Source: Polymorphum gilvum SL003B-26A1
GTDB lineage: Bacteria; Pseudomonadota; Alphaproteobacteria; Rhizobiales; Stappiaceae
Direction: 5' to 3'
Assembly (NCBI RefSeq): GCF_000192745.1
Contig: NC_015259.1
Location: 1,441,001-1,505,000 of the forward strand
Length of the DNA: 64,000 nucleotides
Shown: piece after piece, positions 1 to 10,611 of the stretch
Layout of the letters: every line of letters begins with the position of its first letter
Position numbering within the stretch: the first letter of the stretch is position 1
Notes under the pieces: generated by a model
What the model saw: only the letters and a program-made list of their open reading frames with translations
The model's database searches: none
Told to the model about the DNA's origin: nothing
Program-made: the position numbers and the translations under genes

Positions 1-1
1 C

Positions 2-352
2 GCCATGCGCTACCTGTTCCGCCTCAACGTGCTGTCGGGATCGGGCAAGCGGGCCGAGGTGCCGGGCTATCTGGTCGGCGGCAAGACCGGTACGGCGGAA
101 AAGGTCGAGAACGGCCGCTACGTGAGCAACAAGCGGCGCAACTCGTTCCTGTCCGCGTTCCCGATGGACGATCCGCGCTATGTCGTTCTGGTGGTTCTGG
201 ACGAACCGAAACCGGAGCGCGAGGGGCTCGCCGCGACGGCCGGGCTGAACACCGCGCCGGTGACCGGCGCCATCATCCGGCGCGCGGCACCCATGCTCGG
301 CGTGCTGCCGCAGTTCGGAGAGGGGGCTGAAACGATCGAGATTTCCTATTAA
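2..352 (+). CDS. ftsI: Peptidoglycan transpeptidase FtsI (PBP3), C-terminal part
   Basis: This is the C-terminal end of the septal peptidoglycan DD-transpeptidase; the 5' part lies outside the window, so the frame is open at the left edge. The visible part contains the third transpeptidase motif, KTGTAEK, about 28 residues after the first visible Met, followed by the NSFLSAFP and DDPRYVVLVVLDEP stretches typical of class B PBPs. The Met at base 5 is internal, not a start. It is the first gene of the run of + strand division and cell-wall genes, 86 bases upstream of murE, as in other alphaproteobacterial dcw clusters. The product would be an inner-membrane protein with a periplasmic catalytic domain, working with FtsW at the septum. 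Confidence 0.93.
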   Translation, partial: AMRYLFRLNVLSGSGKRAEVPGYLVGGKTGTAEKVENGRYVSNKRRNSFLSAFPMDDPRYVVLVVLDEPKPEREGLAATAGLNTAPVTGAIIRRAAPMLGVLPQFGEGAETIEISY

Positions 353-438
353 ATGGCGCGGGCCGGAGCGCGGGGTCGCAGCCGCAGGACGCTCCGGACC
401 GGCCTTCCGACGGCGCACGAACCGGACGCAACGATGAC

Positions 439-1908
439 ATGCATCTAGACAGCCTCGCGGCCGACCTCGGCCTGCCGCATCCGCCGCCCACCCTTTCCGT
501 TTCCGGCCTGACCGCTGACAGCCGACAGGTCCGCCCCGGTTTCCTGTTCGCCGCGCTGCAGGGCACCGCCGTCGACGGCTGGCGGTTCGTGCCCAGGGCC
601 CTGGAACAGGGCGCGGTTGCCGTGCTGACCGACGCGCAGGGTGCTGCTGCGCTTGCCGGCACGATGCCGGACAGCGTTCCCGTCCTGGTTGCCCAGGACG
701 CCCGCCGGGCGCTGGCGCTGATGGCGGCGCGCTTCTACGGCCGCCAACCGAACACGATGGTCGCGGTCACCGGCACCAGCGGCAAGACCTCCGTCGCCCA
801 TTTCGTTCGCCAGATCTTCGAGCATGCCGGCCACGCCTCGGCCAGCCTCGGCACCATCGGTACGGTGACATCGAGGGGGCGCGCCTATGGTGGGCTGACC
901 ACGCCCGACCCGGTGTCGCTGCACGCCGAACTGGCCCGCCTGGCCGACGAGGGCATTACCCACGCCGCGCTGGAGGCGTCGAGCCATGGGCTCGAGCAAC
1001 ACAGGCTCGACGGCGTGCGGCTTGTCGCCGGCGCCTTCACCAACCTCGGCCGCGACCACATGGATTATCACGCCACCGAAGAAGACTACCTGCAGGCCAA
1101 GCTGCGGTTGTTCCGCGACCTGCTGCCTGCCGGCGGAAGCGTCGTCGTCGATCCGGGCGAGCGCTGCGCCGACCGGGTGCTGGCGGTGGCCCGCGAGCGC
1201 GGCCTGCACATCTTCACGGTCGGCGAACGCGGCGCGGACCTGCGCCTGACCGGCCTGCGCCATTCCGGCTTCAGCCAGGAACTGACCGTCGAGACGCCGC
1301 GCGGCGACTACAAGATTTCGCTGCCCCTTGCCGGTCGCTTCCAGGTTTCCAACGCGCTGATCGCCGCCGGCCTCGCGATCACCGCCGGCGAGGCGACCGG
1401 CGCCGTGCTGCGCGCGCTGGAGGATCTGGAAGGCGCGCCCGGCCGGCTGGAACTGGTCGGGCGCAAGGCCAACGGCGCGCTCGTCTTCGTCGACTACGCC
1501 CACAAGCCGGACGCGCTGGAAAACGCGCTCGCCGCGCTGCGGCCGTTCACCTGCGGCCGGCTTTTCGTCGTCATCGGCGCCGGCGGCGACCGGGATCCCG
1601 GCAAGCGTCCGCTGATGGGAGCCGCCGCCGCCCGCCATGCCGACGTGGTCATCGTCACCGACGACAACCCGCGCAGCGAGGATCCCGCCGCGATCCGCAA
1701 GGCGGTGCTGGCCGGTGCGCCGGACGCGCTCGAGATCGGCGACCGGGGCGCTGCGATCGCCGAGGCGGTAGCTCGGCTCGAGGCGGGCGACGTGCTGTGC
1801 GTTGCCGGCAAGGGCCATGAAACGGGCCAAATCGTCGGCGACACGGTGCTTCCCTTTTCCGATCACGACGCCGTGCGCGCCGCCCTCGATACAGGAGACA
1901 AGGCATGA
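439..1908 (+). CDS. murE: UDP-MurNAc-tripeptide synthetase MurE (meso-DAP adding)
   Basis: Cytoplasmic ATP-dependent ligase that adds meso-diaminopimelate to UDP-MurNAc-L-Ala-D-Glu. The 489-residue protein has the Mur ligase N-terminal domain, a central ATP-binding domain with the P-loop GTSGKTS (about residue 111) and a C-terminal domain carrying DDNPR (about residue 412). DDNPR is the motif that marks specificity for meso-DAP rather than lysine, as expected for a Gram-negative. Only a weak ribosome site precedes the ATG, so the exact start is less certain than the rest. The gene ends by overlapping murF by 4 bases (ATGA), which suggests translational coupling. Confidence 0.95.
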   Translation: MHLDSLAADLGLPHPPPTLSVSGLTADSRQVRPGFLFAALQGTAVDGWRFVPRALEQGAVAVLTDAQGAAALAGTMPDSVPVLVAQDARRALALMAARFYGRQPNTMVAVTGTSGKTSVAHFVRQIFEHAGHASASLGTIGTVTSRGRAYGGLTTPDPVSLHAELARLADEGITHAALEASSHGLEQHRLDGVRLVAGAFTNLGRDHMDYHATEEDYLQAKLRLFRDLLPAGGSVVVDPGERCADRVLAVARERGLHIFTVGERGADLRLTGLRHSGFSQELTVETPRGDYKISLPLAGRFQVSNALIAAGLAITAGEATGAVLRALEDLEGAPGRLELVGRKANGALVFVDYAHKPDALENALAALRPFTCGRLFVVIGAGGDRDPGKRPLMGAAAARHADVVIVTDDNPRSEDPAAIRKAVLAGAPDALEIGDRGAAIAEAVARLEAGDVLCVAGKGHETGQIVGDTVLPFSDHDAVRAALDTGDKA

Positions 1909-3335
1909 CCCAACCGCTGTGGACCCGCGACGCCTTCGTCGACGCGACCGGCGGGAGCGTGCTGGGCGACGTGCCGGGGGCAATCGGCGGCATTTCCATC
2001 GACAGCCGCACGCTGCAGCCGGGTGATGCCTTCGTCGCCATCGAGGGCGAGCGCTTCGACGGCCACGATTTCGTCGCCGCGGCGCTGGAAGCCGGCGCCG
2101 CCCTTGCCCTCGTTGCCCGCGACCGGCTCGAGCGCCTCCCGGCGGACGGACGCTACGTCGTCGTCGACGATCCGCTTGAGGCCCTGCGCGGCCTCGCCCG
2201 CGCGGCGCGGGCACGCAGCCATGCCCGCATCGTCGCGGTCACCGGCTCGGTCGGCAAGACCGGCACCAAGGAGGCCCTGCGCCTTGCGCTCGAGCGCTCG
2301 GGCCGCACCCACGCCTCCGTCGCCTCGTTCAACAACCACTGGGGCGTGCCGCTGACGCTCGCGCGCATGCCCGCGGATACGGACTACGGCGTGTTCGAGA
2401 TCGGCATGAACCACGCCGGCGAGATCACGCCGCTGGTCGCGCTGGTGCGCCCGCATGTCGCCATCATCACCACCGTGCAGCCGGTGCACCTGGAATTCTT
2501 CGGCTCGGTGGAAAAGATCGCCCAGGCCAAGGCCGAGATCTTCACCGGCCTGGAACCCGGCGGCGTCGCCATTCTCAACCGCGACAACGCCCAGTTCGAC
2601 CTTCTGACCTTCCTGGCGAGGAACGCCGGCGTGACCGAGATCCGCACCTTCGGCGAGGACCCGCAGGCCGACGCCTTTCCCCAGCGCGTCGCCATGCAGA
2701 CCGGCAGTTCCTCGATCCAGGCGCGCGTCCTCGGCCAGGACATCACCTACAAGATCGGTGCTCCGGGGCGCCACCTGGTCAAGAACAGCCTCGCCGTGTT
2801 GCTCGCCGTGGTCGAACTCGGCGCCGACCTGGCGCTCGCCGGCATCGCGCTCGGCGATCTCAGCGCGCCGAAGGGGCGCGGTGCGCAGACGCGCCTGCGG
2901 CTGCCGGCGGGCGTCGCCACGCTGATCGACGAGAGCTACAACGCCAATCCGGCCTCCATGCGCGCCGCCCTGCAGGTGCTCGGCGACGCCCAGGTGTCGC
3001 CGCCGGGCCGGCGCATTGCCGTGCTCGGCGACATGCGCGAACTCGGCGAAGCTGCCGACACGCTTCACGCCGGGCTGATCGAGCCGGTCACCGCGGCCCG
3101 CGTCGACCTGGTCTATTGCGCCGGTCCGCACATGCGCCGGCTGTGGGAACTGCTGCCGGTGCATCGGCGCGCAGCCTATGCGGAGGAGGCGGCGGGGCTC
3201 GCGGCCATGCTCAAGGAGGACCTCCGGCCGGGCGATGTGGTGATGATCAAGGGATCGCTCGGCACGCGCATGGGCCCCCTTGTCGAAGCGCTCAAGCAGG
3301 AATATCCCGCTGCGGACGAATCCGTGGCGGCCTAG
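1905..3335 (+). CDS. murF: UDP-MurNAc-tripeptide-D-Ala-D-Ala ligase MurF
   Basis: Adds the D-Ala-D-Ala dipeptide to UDP-MurNAc-tripeptide, the last cytoplasmic step in making the pentapeptide. The protein has 476 residues. It has an N-terminal substrate-binding domain, the ATP-binding loop GSVGKTGTKE (about residue 115), the NNHWGVPLTL and FEIGMNHAGEI stretches of the family, and a C-terminal domain with DESYNANPASM. The ATG overlaps the murE stop by 4 bases. The next gene, mraY, starts 9 bases downstream, so the set is almost certainly one transcript. The product supplies the substrate for MraY at the membrane. Confidence 0.95.
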   Translation: MTQPLWTRDAFVDATGGSVLGDVPGAIGGISIDSRTLQPGDAFVAIEGERFDGHDFVAAALEAGAALALVARDRLERLPADGRYVVVDDPLEALRGLARAARARSHARIVAVTGSVGKTGTKEALRLALERSGRTHASVASFNNHWGVPLTLARMPADTDYGVFEIGMNHAGEITPLVALVRPHVAIITTVQPVHLEFFGSVEKIAQAKAEIFTGLEPGGVAILNRDNAQFDLLTFLARNAGVTEIRTFGEDPQADAFPQRVAMQTGSSSIQARVLGQDITYKIGAPGRHLVKNSLAVLLAVVELGADLALAGIALGDLSAPKGRGAQTRLRLPAGVATLIDESYNANPASMRAALQVLGDAQVSPPGRRIAVLGDMRELGEAADTLHAGLIEPVTAARVDLVYCAGPHMRRLWELLPVHRRAAYAEEAAGLAAMLKEDLRPGDVVMIKGSLGTRMGPLVEALKQEYPAADESVAA

Positions 3336-3344
3336 GGAATCCAC

Positions 3345-4430
3345 ATGTTCTATTTTCTCGGCGAACTGTCCGGCCAGATTTCTGCGCTGAACGTCTTCAA
3401 GTACATCACGTTCCGCACCGGGGGCGCGATCATGACGGCGCTGCTGTTCGTGTTCCTGTTCGGGCCGAAGATCATCTCCAGCCTGCGGCTTCGCCAGGGC
3501 AAGGGGCAGCCGATCCGCGAGGACGGGCCGCAGAGCCATCTGCTGACCAAGAAAGGCACGCCGACCATGGGCGGCCTGATGATCCTGTCCGGGATGATCG
3601 TCGCCACGCTGCTATGGGCCGACCTGACCAGCCCCTATGTCTGGATCGTGCTCGGGGTGACCGTCGGCTTCGGCCTGATCGGCTTCTACGACGACTACCT
3701 GAAGGTGACCAAGTCCAGCCACAAGGGCTTCGGCGGCAAGGCCCGGCTCGGACTCGAGTTCGCCATCGCCGGCCTTGCGGCCTATGCCGTGACCCTGCTC
3801 GACAGCGGGCCGTTCTCGACCTCGATCGCTTTCCCCTTCCTCAAGGACCTCGTCCTCAATCTCGGCATCCTGTTCATTCCCTTCGCCGCCTTTGTCGTCG
3901 TCGGCGCGGGCAATGCGGTCAACCTGACCGACGGCCTCGACGGCCTCGCCATCGTGCCGGTGATGATCGCCTCGGCCTCCTTCGCCATGATCGCCTACCT
4001 GTCCGGCAACGCAGTGTTCGCCGAATACCTGCAGATCCACCACGTCGCTGGCACCGGTGAACTGGCCGTGCTGTGCGGCGCGGTGATCGGCGCCGGGCTC
4101 GGCTTCCTGTGGTTCAACGCACCTCCGGCGGCGATCTTCATGGGCGACACCGGCTCGCTCGCCCTCGGCGGCATGATCGGCGCGATCGCGGTCGCCACCA
4201 AGCACGAGATCGTGCTCGCCATCATTGGCGGCCTGTTCGTGCTGGAGGCGGTATCGGTGATCGTGCAGGTGATCTCGTTCAAGCTGACCGGCAAGCGGGT
4301 ATTCAAGATGGCGCCGATCCACCATCATTTCGAACATCTCGGCTGGACCGAGTCGCAGGTGGTGATCCGGTTCTGGATCATCGCCGTGGTGCTCGCCCTG
4401 ATCGGGCTGGCGACGCTCAAGCTGCGGTGA
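3345..4430 (+). CDS. mraY: Phospho-MurNAc-pentapeptide transferase MraY
   Basis: Polytopic inner-membrane enzyme that transfers phospho-MurNAc-pentapeptide to undecaprenyl phosphate, forming lipid I. The 361-residue protein is the usual length and has about ten hydrophobic segments. The family's catalytic motifs are visible: the adjacent acidic pair in [18 protein letters not shown], the [11 protein letters not shown] loop, and the histidine-rich [11 protein letters not shown] near the C terminus. It lies between murF and murD with gaps of 9 and 7 bases, consistent with a single operon. Confidence 0.96.
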   Translation: MFYFLGELSGQISALNVFKYITFRTGGAIMTALLFVFLFGPKIISSLRLRQGKGQPIREDGPQSHLLTKKGTPTMGGLMILSGMIVATLLWADLTSPYVWIVLGVTVGFGLIGFYDDYLKVTKSSHKGFGGKARLGLEFAIAGLAAYAVTLLDSGPFSTSIAFPFLKDLVLNLGILFIPFAAFVVVGAGNAVNLTDGLDGLAIVPVMIASASFAMIAYLSGNAVFAEYLQIHHVAGTGELAVLCGAVIGAGLGFLWFNAPPAAIFMGDTGSLALGGMIGAIAVATKHEIVLAIIGGLFVLEAVSVIVQVISFKLTGKRVFKMAPIHHHFEHLGWTESQVVIRFWIIAVVLALIGLATLKLR

Positions 4431-4437
4431 GGCGACG

Positions 4438-5838
4438 ATGATCCCCGTGACCAGCTTCGCAGGACGGACGGTCGCTCTCTTCGGGCTCGGCGGCTCGGGG
4501 ATGGCGACGGCCGAGGCGCTGCGGGCCGGCGGAGCCGAGGTGCGCGCATGGGACGATGCTCCGGCACGCGTCGCGGAAGCGGCGGCCAGGGGGGTGGTCA
4601 CCGAGGATCTGCGCAACGCCGACTGGTCGACCTTCGCCGCACTGGTGTTGGCGCCGGGCGTGGCGCTGACCCATCCGAAACCGCACTGGAGCGTCGAACT
4701 CGCCCGGACGGCCGGCGTCGAGGTGATCGGCGACATAGAGCTGTTCTGCCGCGAGCGGCGGCGGATCTGCCCGGACGCGCCGCTGATCGCCATCACCGGC
4801 ACCAACGGCAAGTCGACCACGACGGCGCTGATCGCGCATCTGCTGAAGACCCTCGGCCTCGACGTCCAGATGGGCGGAAACATCGGCACGCCGGTGCTGG
4901 ACCTTGCGCCGCTGCAGCCGGGACGGCACTACGTAGTCGAGTGCTCGTCCTATCAGATCGACCTCGCGCCGAGCATCGAACCCACAGTCGGCATCCTGAT
5001 GAACCTGTCGCCGGACCATCTCGACCGGCACGGCACGATGGAGAACTATGCCGCCATCAAGGAGCGGCTGGTCGCCGGCAGCCGGACGGCGGTCGTCGGC
5101 GTCGACGACCGGTTCAGCGAGGCGATCGCCGACCGGATCGCCCGCGCGGGCGTGCGTGTCCGGCGCATCTCCGGCCATCTGCCGCAGGCCGACGGGGTAT
5201 TCGCAGAGGGCTCGCGGCTGGTGGAGGCCGACAGCGGCGCGCAGACGCTCGGCGCCGATCTCGCCGGCATCGGCGCGCTGCGCGGGCGCCACAATGCGCA
5301 GAACGCTGCGGCCGCCTTCGCGGCGCTGCGTGCGCTCGGGCTGTCCGCGGCGCGCATCGCCGGCGCGCTCGTCAGCTTTCCGGGCCTCGCCCACCGCATG
5401 CAGATCGTCGCGCGCAGCGGTCGCATCCTGTTCATCAACGATTCCAAGGCGACCAACGCCGATGCCGCTGCCTGGGCGCTGGCCAGCTACGACCGTATCT
5501 ACTGGATCGCCGGCGGCAAGCCGAAATCCGGCGGCATCGAGCCGCTGGCCGACTATTTCCCGCGCATCGCCAGAGCCTATCTCATCGGCGAGGCAGCCGA
5601 GGCCTTCGCCAAGACGCTCGACGGCCGCGTCGCGCACGAGATCTGCGGCACTCTCGACGTGGCGGTCAGCCGTGCCGCGGCCGATGCCGCCGACGATCCG
5701 GCCGGGGAGGTCGCGGTGCTGCTGTCGCCGGCCTGCGCCTCCTTCGACCAGTATCCGAACTTCGAGGTGCGCGGCGACGCCTTCGTCGCTGCCGTCAATG
5801 CTCTGGACATGGTCCGAAAGTCCCGGGAGGTCGCCTGA
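4438..5838 (+). CDS. murD: UDP-MurNAc-L-Ala:D-Glu ligase MurD
   Basis: Cytoplasmic ATP-dependent ligase that adds D-glutamate to UDP-MurNAc-L-alanine. The 466-residue protein has an N-terminal Rossmann-like domain (FGLGGSGMA near residue 14), the ATP-binding loop [16 protein letters not shown] (about residue 118), a central HRMQIV/NDSKATN region and a C-terminal domain ending in [18 protein letters not shown], all diagnostic of MurD. Its stop overlaps the ftsW ATG (TGATG), so the two are likely translationally coupled. In pathway order MurD acts before MurE even though its gene comes later. Confidence 0.95.
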   Translation: MIPVTSFAGRTVALFGLGGSGMATAEALRAGGAEVRAWDDAPARVAEAAARGVVTEDLRNADWSTFAALVLAPGVALTHPKPHWSVELARTAGVEVIGDIELFCRERRRICPDAPLIAITGTNGKSTTTALIAHLLKTLGLDVQMGGNIGTPVLDLAPLQPGRHYVVECSSYQIDLAPSIEPTVGILMNLSPDHLDRHGTMENYAAIKERLVAGSRTAVVGVDDRFSEAIADRIARAGVRVRRISGHLPQADGVFAEGSRLVEADSGAQTLGADLAGIGALRGRHNAQNAAAAFAALRALGLSAARIAGALVSFPGLAHRMQIVARSGRILFINDSKATNADAAAWALASYDRIYWIAGGKPKSGGIEPLADYFPRIARAYLIGEAAEAFAKTLDGRVAHEICGTLDVAVSRAAADAADDPAGEVAVLLSPACASFDQYPNFEVRGDAFVAAVNALDMVRKSREVA

Positions 5839-6995
5839 TGGTCAGCCGCGCCGATCGCAGTCCCCTGGCCGAATGGCTCTGGACGGTCGATCACTATCTG
5901 CTTGCGGGCTTCATCCTGCTCATGATCGGCGGCGTCGTGCTGTCCTTCGCCGCCAGCCCGCCGGTGGCCGAGCGCATCGGACTCGACAGCTACTATTTCG
6001 TCAAGCGCCAGGCGATGTTCCTGATCCCGGGCCTGATCGTCCTGCTCGGCTGTTCGCTGCTGTCGCCGCGCATGGTGCGCCGGCTGGCGCTGGCGGTGTT
6101 CATCGGCGCGCTGGTGCTCATGGTTGCGACACTGTTCCTCGGCGTCGAGGTCAAGGGCGCGCGGCGGTGGATCTCCATCCTCGGCGTCTCCGTCCAGCCG
6201 TCGGAGTTCCTGAAGCCGGCCTTCGTGGTGCTGGTCGCCTTCCTGCTGTCGGAAAGCGGGCGGCGGCGCGAGGTGCCGGGCGCGCTGTTCGCCGCGCTGC
6301 TGTTCGGCATGAGCGCGGCGCTGCTGGTGGCCCAGCCGGATTTCGGCCAGACCATGTTGCTCGGCCTGGTGTGGACCGCCCTGTTCTTCCTCAACGGCCT
6401 GCCATGGCTGGCGATCGTCGCGCTCGGCGTCGCCGGCGTCGTGGGGCTCGGATCGGCCTATTTCCTCCTGCCGCACGTGACCGCGCGCGTGAACCGGTTC
6501 CTCGATCCGTCGTCGGGCGACACCTACCAGATCGACACGGCGATGGAGTCCTTCCTCGCCGGCGGTTGGTGGGGCAAGGGTCCGGGCGAGGGCATGGTGA
6601 AGCGCATCCTGCCGGACAGCCACACCGACTTCATCTTCGCGGTGGTGGCCGAGGAATTCGGCATCATCGTCTGCCTGCTGCTGGTGGCGGTGTTCGCCTT
6701 TGTGGTGCTGCGCGGCCTGTCCCACGCTGGTCGCGACCAGGACGCCTTCGGCCGCCTGGCGACGGCCGGCCTCGTCGTCCTGTTCGGCCTGCAGGCAACG
6801 ATCAACCTGGCCGTCAACCTGAACCTGATGCCGGCCAAGGGCATGACGCTGCCGTTCATTTCCTATGGCGGCTCGTCGCTGCTGTCGACGGCGCTGACCG
6901 CGGGCATGATCCTGGCGTTGACGCGGCGGCGACCGCGGCCGGTGCATTCCGAGAGCGTCACCATCAGCCGGCTGTCGCCGTCGAGCCTGATCTAG
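5838..6995 (+). CDS. ftsW: Septal peptidoglycan glycosyltransferase FtsW
   Basis: SEDS-family polytopic membrane protein that polymerises lipid II at the septum together with FtsI. The 385-residue protein has about ten membrane segments. SEDS signatures are visible: KGARRWISI and [10 protein letters not shown] in the first half, and [20 protein letters not shown] near the C terminus. The long periplasmic loop contains [14 protein letters not shown]. The start is the ATG that overlaps the murD stop; a longer upstream reading of the same frame is only an antisense-like extension of another gene's codons. murG follows after 11 bases. Confidence 0.95.
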   Translation: MVSRADRSPLAEWLWTVDHYLLAGFILLMIGGVVLSFAASPPVAERIGLDSYYFVKRQAMFLIPGLIVLLGCSLLSPRMVRRLALAVFIGALVLMVATLFLGVEVKGARRWISILGVSVQPSEFLKPAFVVLVAFLLSESGRRREVPGALFAALLFGMSAALLVAQPDFGQTMLLGLVWTALFFLNGLPWLAIVALGVAGVVGLGSAYFLLPHVTARVNRFLDPSSGDTYQIDTAMESFLAGGWWGKGPGEGMVKRILPDSHTDFIFAVVAEEFGIIVCLLLVAVFAFVVLRGLSHAGRDQDAFGRLATAGLVVLFGLQATINLAVNLNLMPAKGMTLPFISYGGSSLLSTALTAGMILALTRRRPRPVHSESVTISRLSPSSLI

Positions 6996-7006
6996 GCGGC
7001 CGGCCG

Positions 7007-8125
7007 ATGCGCGGAACCATCCTCCTCACCGCTGGCGGCACCGGCGGCCACCTGTTCCCGGCCCAGGCTCTTGCGGGCGAACTTGCCCGGCGCGGCTGGA
7101 GCGTGGATCTCGCGACCGACGAGCGTGCGGACCAGTACGGCCAGCCGTTCCCGGCCCGCACAGTCCATATCATCGCGTCCGAGACGCTGCGCGCCCGCAC
7201 CCCTGTGGCGATGCTGCGCACCGCACTCAGCCTGGCGCGCGGCACCGCGCAGGCGATCGGCGTGATCCGGCGCACGCGTCCGGCCGCCGTCGTCGGCTTC
7301 GGCGGCTATCCGACCTTTCCGCCGATGCTTGCGGCCCGGCTGACCGGCACGCCGTCGATCCTGCACGAGGCCAATGCCGTCATGGGCCGCGCCAACCGGA
7401 TGCTCGCCCGGGGCGTGAAGGCGGTCGCGACCAGCGTTCCGATCGCCGGCCTTCCCGAAGCGATCGCGGCCAGGACGGAAGAGACCGGCAATCCGGTGAG
7501 ACCGGCCGTCATCGAGGCGGCGGGCCGACCTTATTGCGCTCCGGATCCGGACGGGCCGTTCCACCTCCTGGTGTTCGGCGGCTCTCAGGGCGCGCGGTTC
7601 TTCTCCGACCTCGTACCGCCGGCGCTGGAACGGCTTTCGGAGGACCTGCGCCGGCGGCTTCGGCTGGTGCAGCAGTGCCGGCCCGAAGACCTGGAGCGGG
7701 TGCGCGCCGCCTACGACCGGCTGGGTGTCGAGGCCGAGTTGGCCGCGTTCTTCGGCGACTTGCCGCAGCGCATCGGCGCGGCGCATCTGGTGGTGTGCCG
7801 GTCGGGCGCTTCGTCGGTGAGCGAACTGGCGGTGATCGGCCGTCCGGCGATCCTGGTGCCGCTGCCGCATGCGCTCGACCAGGACCAGAGCGCCAACGCC
7901 GCGGTTCTGGAGCGCGCCGGCGCGGCCTGGCCAGTGGCGCAGAAGGATCTCGACGCCGATCGCCTGGCCGGCGATCTGGCGCGGCTGATGCAGGCGCCGA
8001 AGGCGCTTGCGGCTGCGGCGGCGGCTGCGCGTGCGAACGGAAAGCCCGATGCGGTCGCCCGGCTCGCCGATCTGGTCGAGCGGATCGCCGCGGGCGGGAA
8101 CACGAGAAAAGGAGACGGCGGATGA
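7007..8125 (+). CDS. murG: UDP-GlcNAc:lipid I GlcNAc transferase MurG
   Basis: Peripheral membrane GT28 glycosyltransferase that converts lipid I to lipid II. The predicted protein is 372 residues. It starts with the glycine-rich [12 protein letters not shown] loop, has [10 protein letters not shown] and [12 protein letters not shown] in the N-terminal domain, and [10 protein letters not shown] plus [11 protein letters not shown] in the nucleotide-sugar-binding C-terminal domain. The ATG at 7007 is chosen because it sits just before the G-loop; the same frame stays open far upstream only because it runs through ftsW out of frame. The gene end overlaps the murC start by 4 bases. Confidence 0.95.
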   Translation: MRGTILLTAGGTGGHLFPAQALAGELARRGWSVDLATDERADQYGQPFPARTVHIIASETLRARTPVAMLRTALSLARGTAQAIGVIRRTRPAAVVGFGGYPTFPPMLAARLTGTPSILHEANAVMGRANRMLARGVKAVATSVPIAGLPEAIAARTEETGNPVRPAVIEAAGRPYCAPDPDGPFHLLVFGGSQGARFFSDLVPPALERLSEDLRRRLRLVQQCRPEDLERVRAAYDRLGVEAELAAFFGDLPQRIGAAHLVVCRSGASSVSELAVIGRPAILVPLPHALDQDQSANAAVLERAGAAWPVAQKDLDADRLAGDLARLMQAPKALAAAAAAARANGKPDAVARLADLVERIAAGGNTRKGDGG

Positions 8126-9534
8126 AAATGCCGCGCGAACTGGGCCCGGTGCATTTCGTCGGCATCGGCGGCATCGGCATGAGCGGCATCGCCGAGGTGC
8201 TGCACACCCTGGGCTACACGGTCCAGGGCTCCGACATGAGCGAGAACGCCAATGTCGCGCGGCTGCGCGAGAAGGGCATCAGGATCGCCATCGGCCATGC
8301 GGCGGAAAACCTCGGCGGGGCGGAAGTGCTGGTCGTGTCCTCGGCGATCCGGCGCGACAACCCGGAACTGGTCGCAGCACGCGAGAAGCTCATTCCGGTC
8401 GTGCGCCGAGCCGAGATGCTGGCCGAGCTGATGCGCTTCAAGCAGGCGATCGCCATCGGGGGCACACACGGCAAGACCACCACGACCTCGCTGATCGCCG
8501 CCCTGCTGGACGCCGGCGGGCTCGACCCGACGGTGATCAACGGCGGCATCATCAACGCCTACGGCACCAACGCGCGCATGGGCGCGGGCGACTGGATGGT
8601 GGTCGAGGCCGACGAGAGCGACGGCACGTTCGTCAAGCTGCCGGCCGACGTCGCCGTCGTCACCAACATCGATCCGGAACACCTCGATCACTACGGCGAC
8701 TTCGCCGGCGTGCGCGCCGCCTTCCGCCATTTCGTCGAGAACGTGCCGTTCTACGGCTTCGCGGTCATGTGTCTCGACCATCCCGAGGTGCAGTCGCTGG
8801 TCGGCCAGATCGAGGACAAGCGCATCGTCACCTACGGCGCCAACCCGCAGGCCGACGTGCGCTTCACCGACGTCGCCATGGTCGGCGGCCGATCGACCTT
8901 CTCCGTCCGCTTCCAGGACCGGCGTACCGGCGAGACCGGCACGCTGAGCAATCTGGTGCTGCCGATGCCCGGCCTGCACAACGTCGCCAACGCCGCCGCG
9001 GCCATTGCCGTCGCGCACGAGCTCGGCGTCGACAGCGAGGCGATCCGCAAGGGGCTGGCCGGCTTCGGCGGCGTCAAGCGGCGCTTCACCTATACCGGCA
9101 GTTGGAACGGCGTCGAGATCTTCGACGACTACGGCCACCATCCGGTCGAGATCCGCGCCGTGCTGCACGCTGCGCGCGAGACCGCGAAGGGCCGCGTCAT
9201 CGCGGTCGTGCAGCCGCACCGCTACAGCCGCCTCGCCAGCCTGTTCGACGACTTCTCGACCTGCTTTAACGATGCCGACACGGTGATCGTGGCGCCGGTC
9301 TATGCGGCCGGCGAACAGCCGATCGAGGGCGCCGGCCGCGACGACCTCGTCACGGGCCTCAAGACCCGCGGCCACCGCTCGGTGTTCGCACTCGAAGGTC
9401 CGGAGGCGCTCGCCGCGCTCGTCGCCGAACACGCGCGGCCGGGCGACTATGTCGTCTGCCTCGGCGCCGGCACGATCACCCAGTGGGCGCACGCCCTGCC
9501 GGCCCAGCTCGCCGCGCTCGGAGGCGTGCGGTGA
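8122..9534 (+). CDS. murC: UDP-MurNAc:L-alanine ligase MurC
   Basis: Cytoplasmic ligase that adds L-alanine to UDP-MurNAc, the first Mur ligase step. The 470-residue protein begins with the Rossmann motif [18 protein letters not shown], has the ATP loop [14 protein letters not shown] (about residue 113), the EADESDGTF stretch, and [10 protein letters not shown] plus QPHRYSR in the C-terminal domain, all hallmarks of MurC. An AAAAGGAGA ribosome site lies about 10 bases before the ATG, which itself overlaps the murG stop. The gene ends by overlapping the GTG of murB. Confidence 0.96.
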   Translation: MKMPRELGPVHFVGIGGIGMSGIAEVLHTLGYTVQGSDMSENANVARLREKGIRIAIGHAAENLGGAEVLVVSSAIRRDNPELVAAREKLIPVVRRAEMLAELMRFKQAIAIGGTHGKTTTTSLIAALLDAGGLDPTVINGGIINAYGTNARMGAGDWMVVEADESDGTFVKLPADVAVVTNIDPEHLDHYGDFAGVRAAFRHFVENVPFYGFAVMCLDHPEVQSLVGQIEDKRIVTYGANPQADVRFTDVAMVGGRSTFSVRFQDRRTGETGTLSNLVLPMPGLHNVANAAAAIAVAHELGVDSEAIRKGLAGFGGVKRRFTYTGSWNGVEIFDDYGHHPVEIRAVLHAARETAKGRVIAVVQPHRYSRLASLFDDFSTCFNDADTVIVAPVYAAGEQPIEGAGRDDLVTGLKTRGHRSVFALEGPEALAALVAEHARPGDYVVCLGAGTITQWAHALPAQLAALGGVR

Positions 9535-10484
9535 GCTTTCCCGACCTCCTGGCGACCCTCGGCGACTGGCTTGCCGGCGTGCGCGGCAAGTTGACCGCCA
9601 ACCAGCCGCTCGCCGCCGTCACCTGGCTGCGCGTCGGCGGACCGGCGCAGCTGCTGTTCCAACCGGCCGACGAGGACGACCTCGCGCTGTTCCTCGCTGC
9701 GTTGCCGGAGGAGATCCCGGTGCTGCCGATCGGCCTCGGGTCCAACCTGCTGGTGCGCGACGGCGGCATCGAGGGCGTCGTCGTGCGCCTGACCGGCAAG
9801 GGTTTCGGCACCGTCGAGGTGCTGGACGGCGCGCGCCTGCGCATCGGGGCCGCAGTCCCCGACAAGCGCGTGGCCGAGGCGGCGGCGGAGGCCGGCATCG
9901 GCGGCTTTTCGTTCTACGCCGGCATTCCGGGCGCGCTCGGCGGCGCGCTGCGCATGAACGCCGGCGCCCACGGCACGGAGACCTGCCAGCGGCTGGTCGA
10001 GCTCGCCGCGCTCGACCGGCGCGGCAACCGGATCGTCCTGAGCAACGCCGACATGGGCTATTCCTACCGCCACAGCGCGGTGCCAGCCGACCTCATATTC
10101 ACAGGCGCGGTGCTTGCCGGCACGCCGCAGGCGGAAGTCGAAATCCGCGCCGAGATGGCCGAGGTCGCCGCCCACCGCGAGCGCGCGCAGCCAATCCGCG
10201 AGAAGACCGGCGGCTCGACCTTCAAGAACCCGCCCGGCACATCCGCGTGGAAGGAGATCGACGCGGCCGGCTGTCGCGGCCTGCAGATCGGCGGCGCGCG
10301 CATGTCCGACATGCACTGCAACTTCATGATCAATACCGGCGACGCGACCGCCTTCGACCTGGAGTTGCTCGGCGAGACGGTGCGCCGGCGCGTGCGCGCC
10401 CACAGCGGCATCTGCCTGGAATGGGAGATCAAGCGCCTCGGCCGCTTTCTGCCCGGGCAAGGGGTGACGCCCTTTCTCGACTGA
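9531..10484 (+). CDS. murB: UDP-N-acetylenolpyruvoylglucosamine reductase MurB
   Basis: FAD- and NADPH-dependent reductase that makes UDP-MurNAc, which feeds MurC. The 317-residue protein has the FAD-binding segments [14 protein letters not shown] and [18 protein letters not shown], and GSTFKNPPG holding the catalytic serine. These match the shorter MurB type common in alphaproteobacteria. The start chosen is the GTG at 9531 that overlaps the murC stop; the frame is open upstream but that part would sit inside murC. It is followed by the longest gap so far in the cluster (127 bases), where a new promoter probably lies. Confidence 0.95.
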   Translation: MSFPDLLATLGDWLAGVRGKLTANQPLAAVTWLRVGGPAQLLFQPADEDDLALFLAALPEEIPVLPIGLGSNLLVRDGGIEGVVVRLTGKGFGTVEVLDGARLRIGAAVPDKRVAEAAAEAGIGGFSFYAGIPGALGGALRMNAGAHGTETCQRLVELAALDRRGNRIVLSNADMGYSYRHSAVPADLIFTGAVLAGTPQAEVEIRAEMAEVAAHRERAQPIREKTGGSTFKNPPGTSAWKEIDAAGCRGLQIGGARMSDMHCNFMINTGDATAFDLELLGETVRRRVRAHSGICLEWEIKRLGRFLPGQGVTPFLD

Positions 10485-10508
10485 CGACGCGCCGTGGCGC
10501 GCCGGCGC

Positions 10509-10611
10509 GGGAATCGTCGGTAAATTTTTTCCTTAACCGAGTAGTTAACGGTTCCTTACCGATTTGCCGTCAAAAAGAGTGGCGGGGAGCGGTGTACCGG
10601 TGAGTCGGCGA
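10509..10611 (+). promoter_or_regulatory. Cell-cycle-type control region before ddl-ftsQ-ftsA
   Basis: The gap between murB and ddl is distinctly AT-rich for this genome. It holds two GANTC sites (GAATC at about 10512 and GAGTC at about 10602), the recognition sequence of the cell-cycle methylase CcrM. Between them lie two TTAA(C) boxes (about 10534-10550) and a T-run. The TTAA boxes are 8 bases apart; the CtrA consensus has 7, so this is CtrA-like rather than a perfect site. CtrA and GcrA/CcrM control of division genes is established in alphaproteobacteria. That it operates here is inferred from the motifs and position only. Confidence 0.45.

Noticed and set aside
445-2214. Long - strand frame (589 codons) opposite murE and murF
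   Set aside because: GC-rich third-position bias of murE/murF keeps the antisense frame open; composition is Arg/Gly/Ala-rich without domains.
7711-9492. Long - strand frame opposite murG and murC
   Set aside because: Antisense shadow of two certain genes; no homology to any family.
10534-10550. Perfect CtrA site before ddl
   Set aside because: The two TTAA boxes are 8 bases apart instead of 7, so only a CtrA-like element is claimed.
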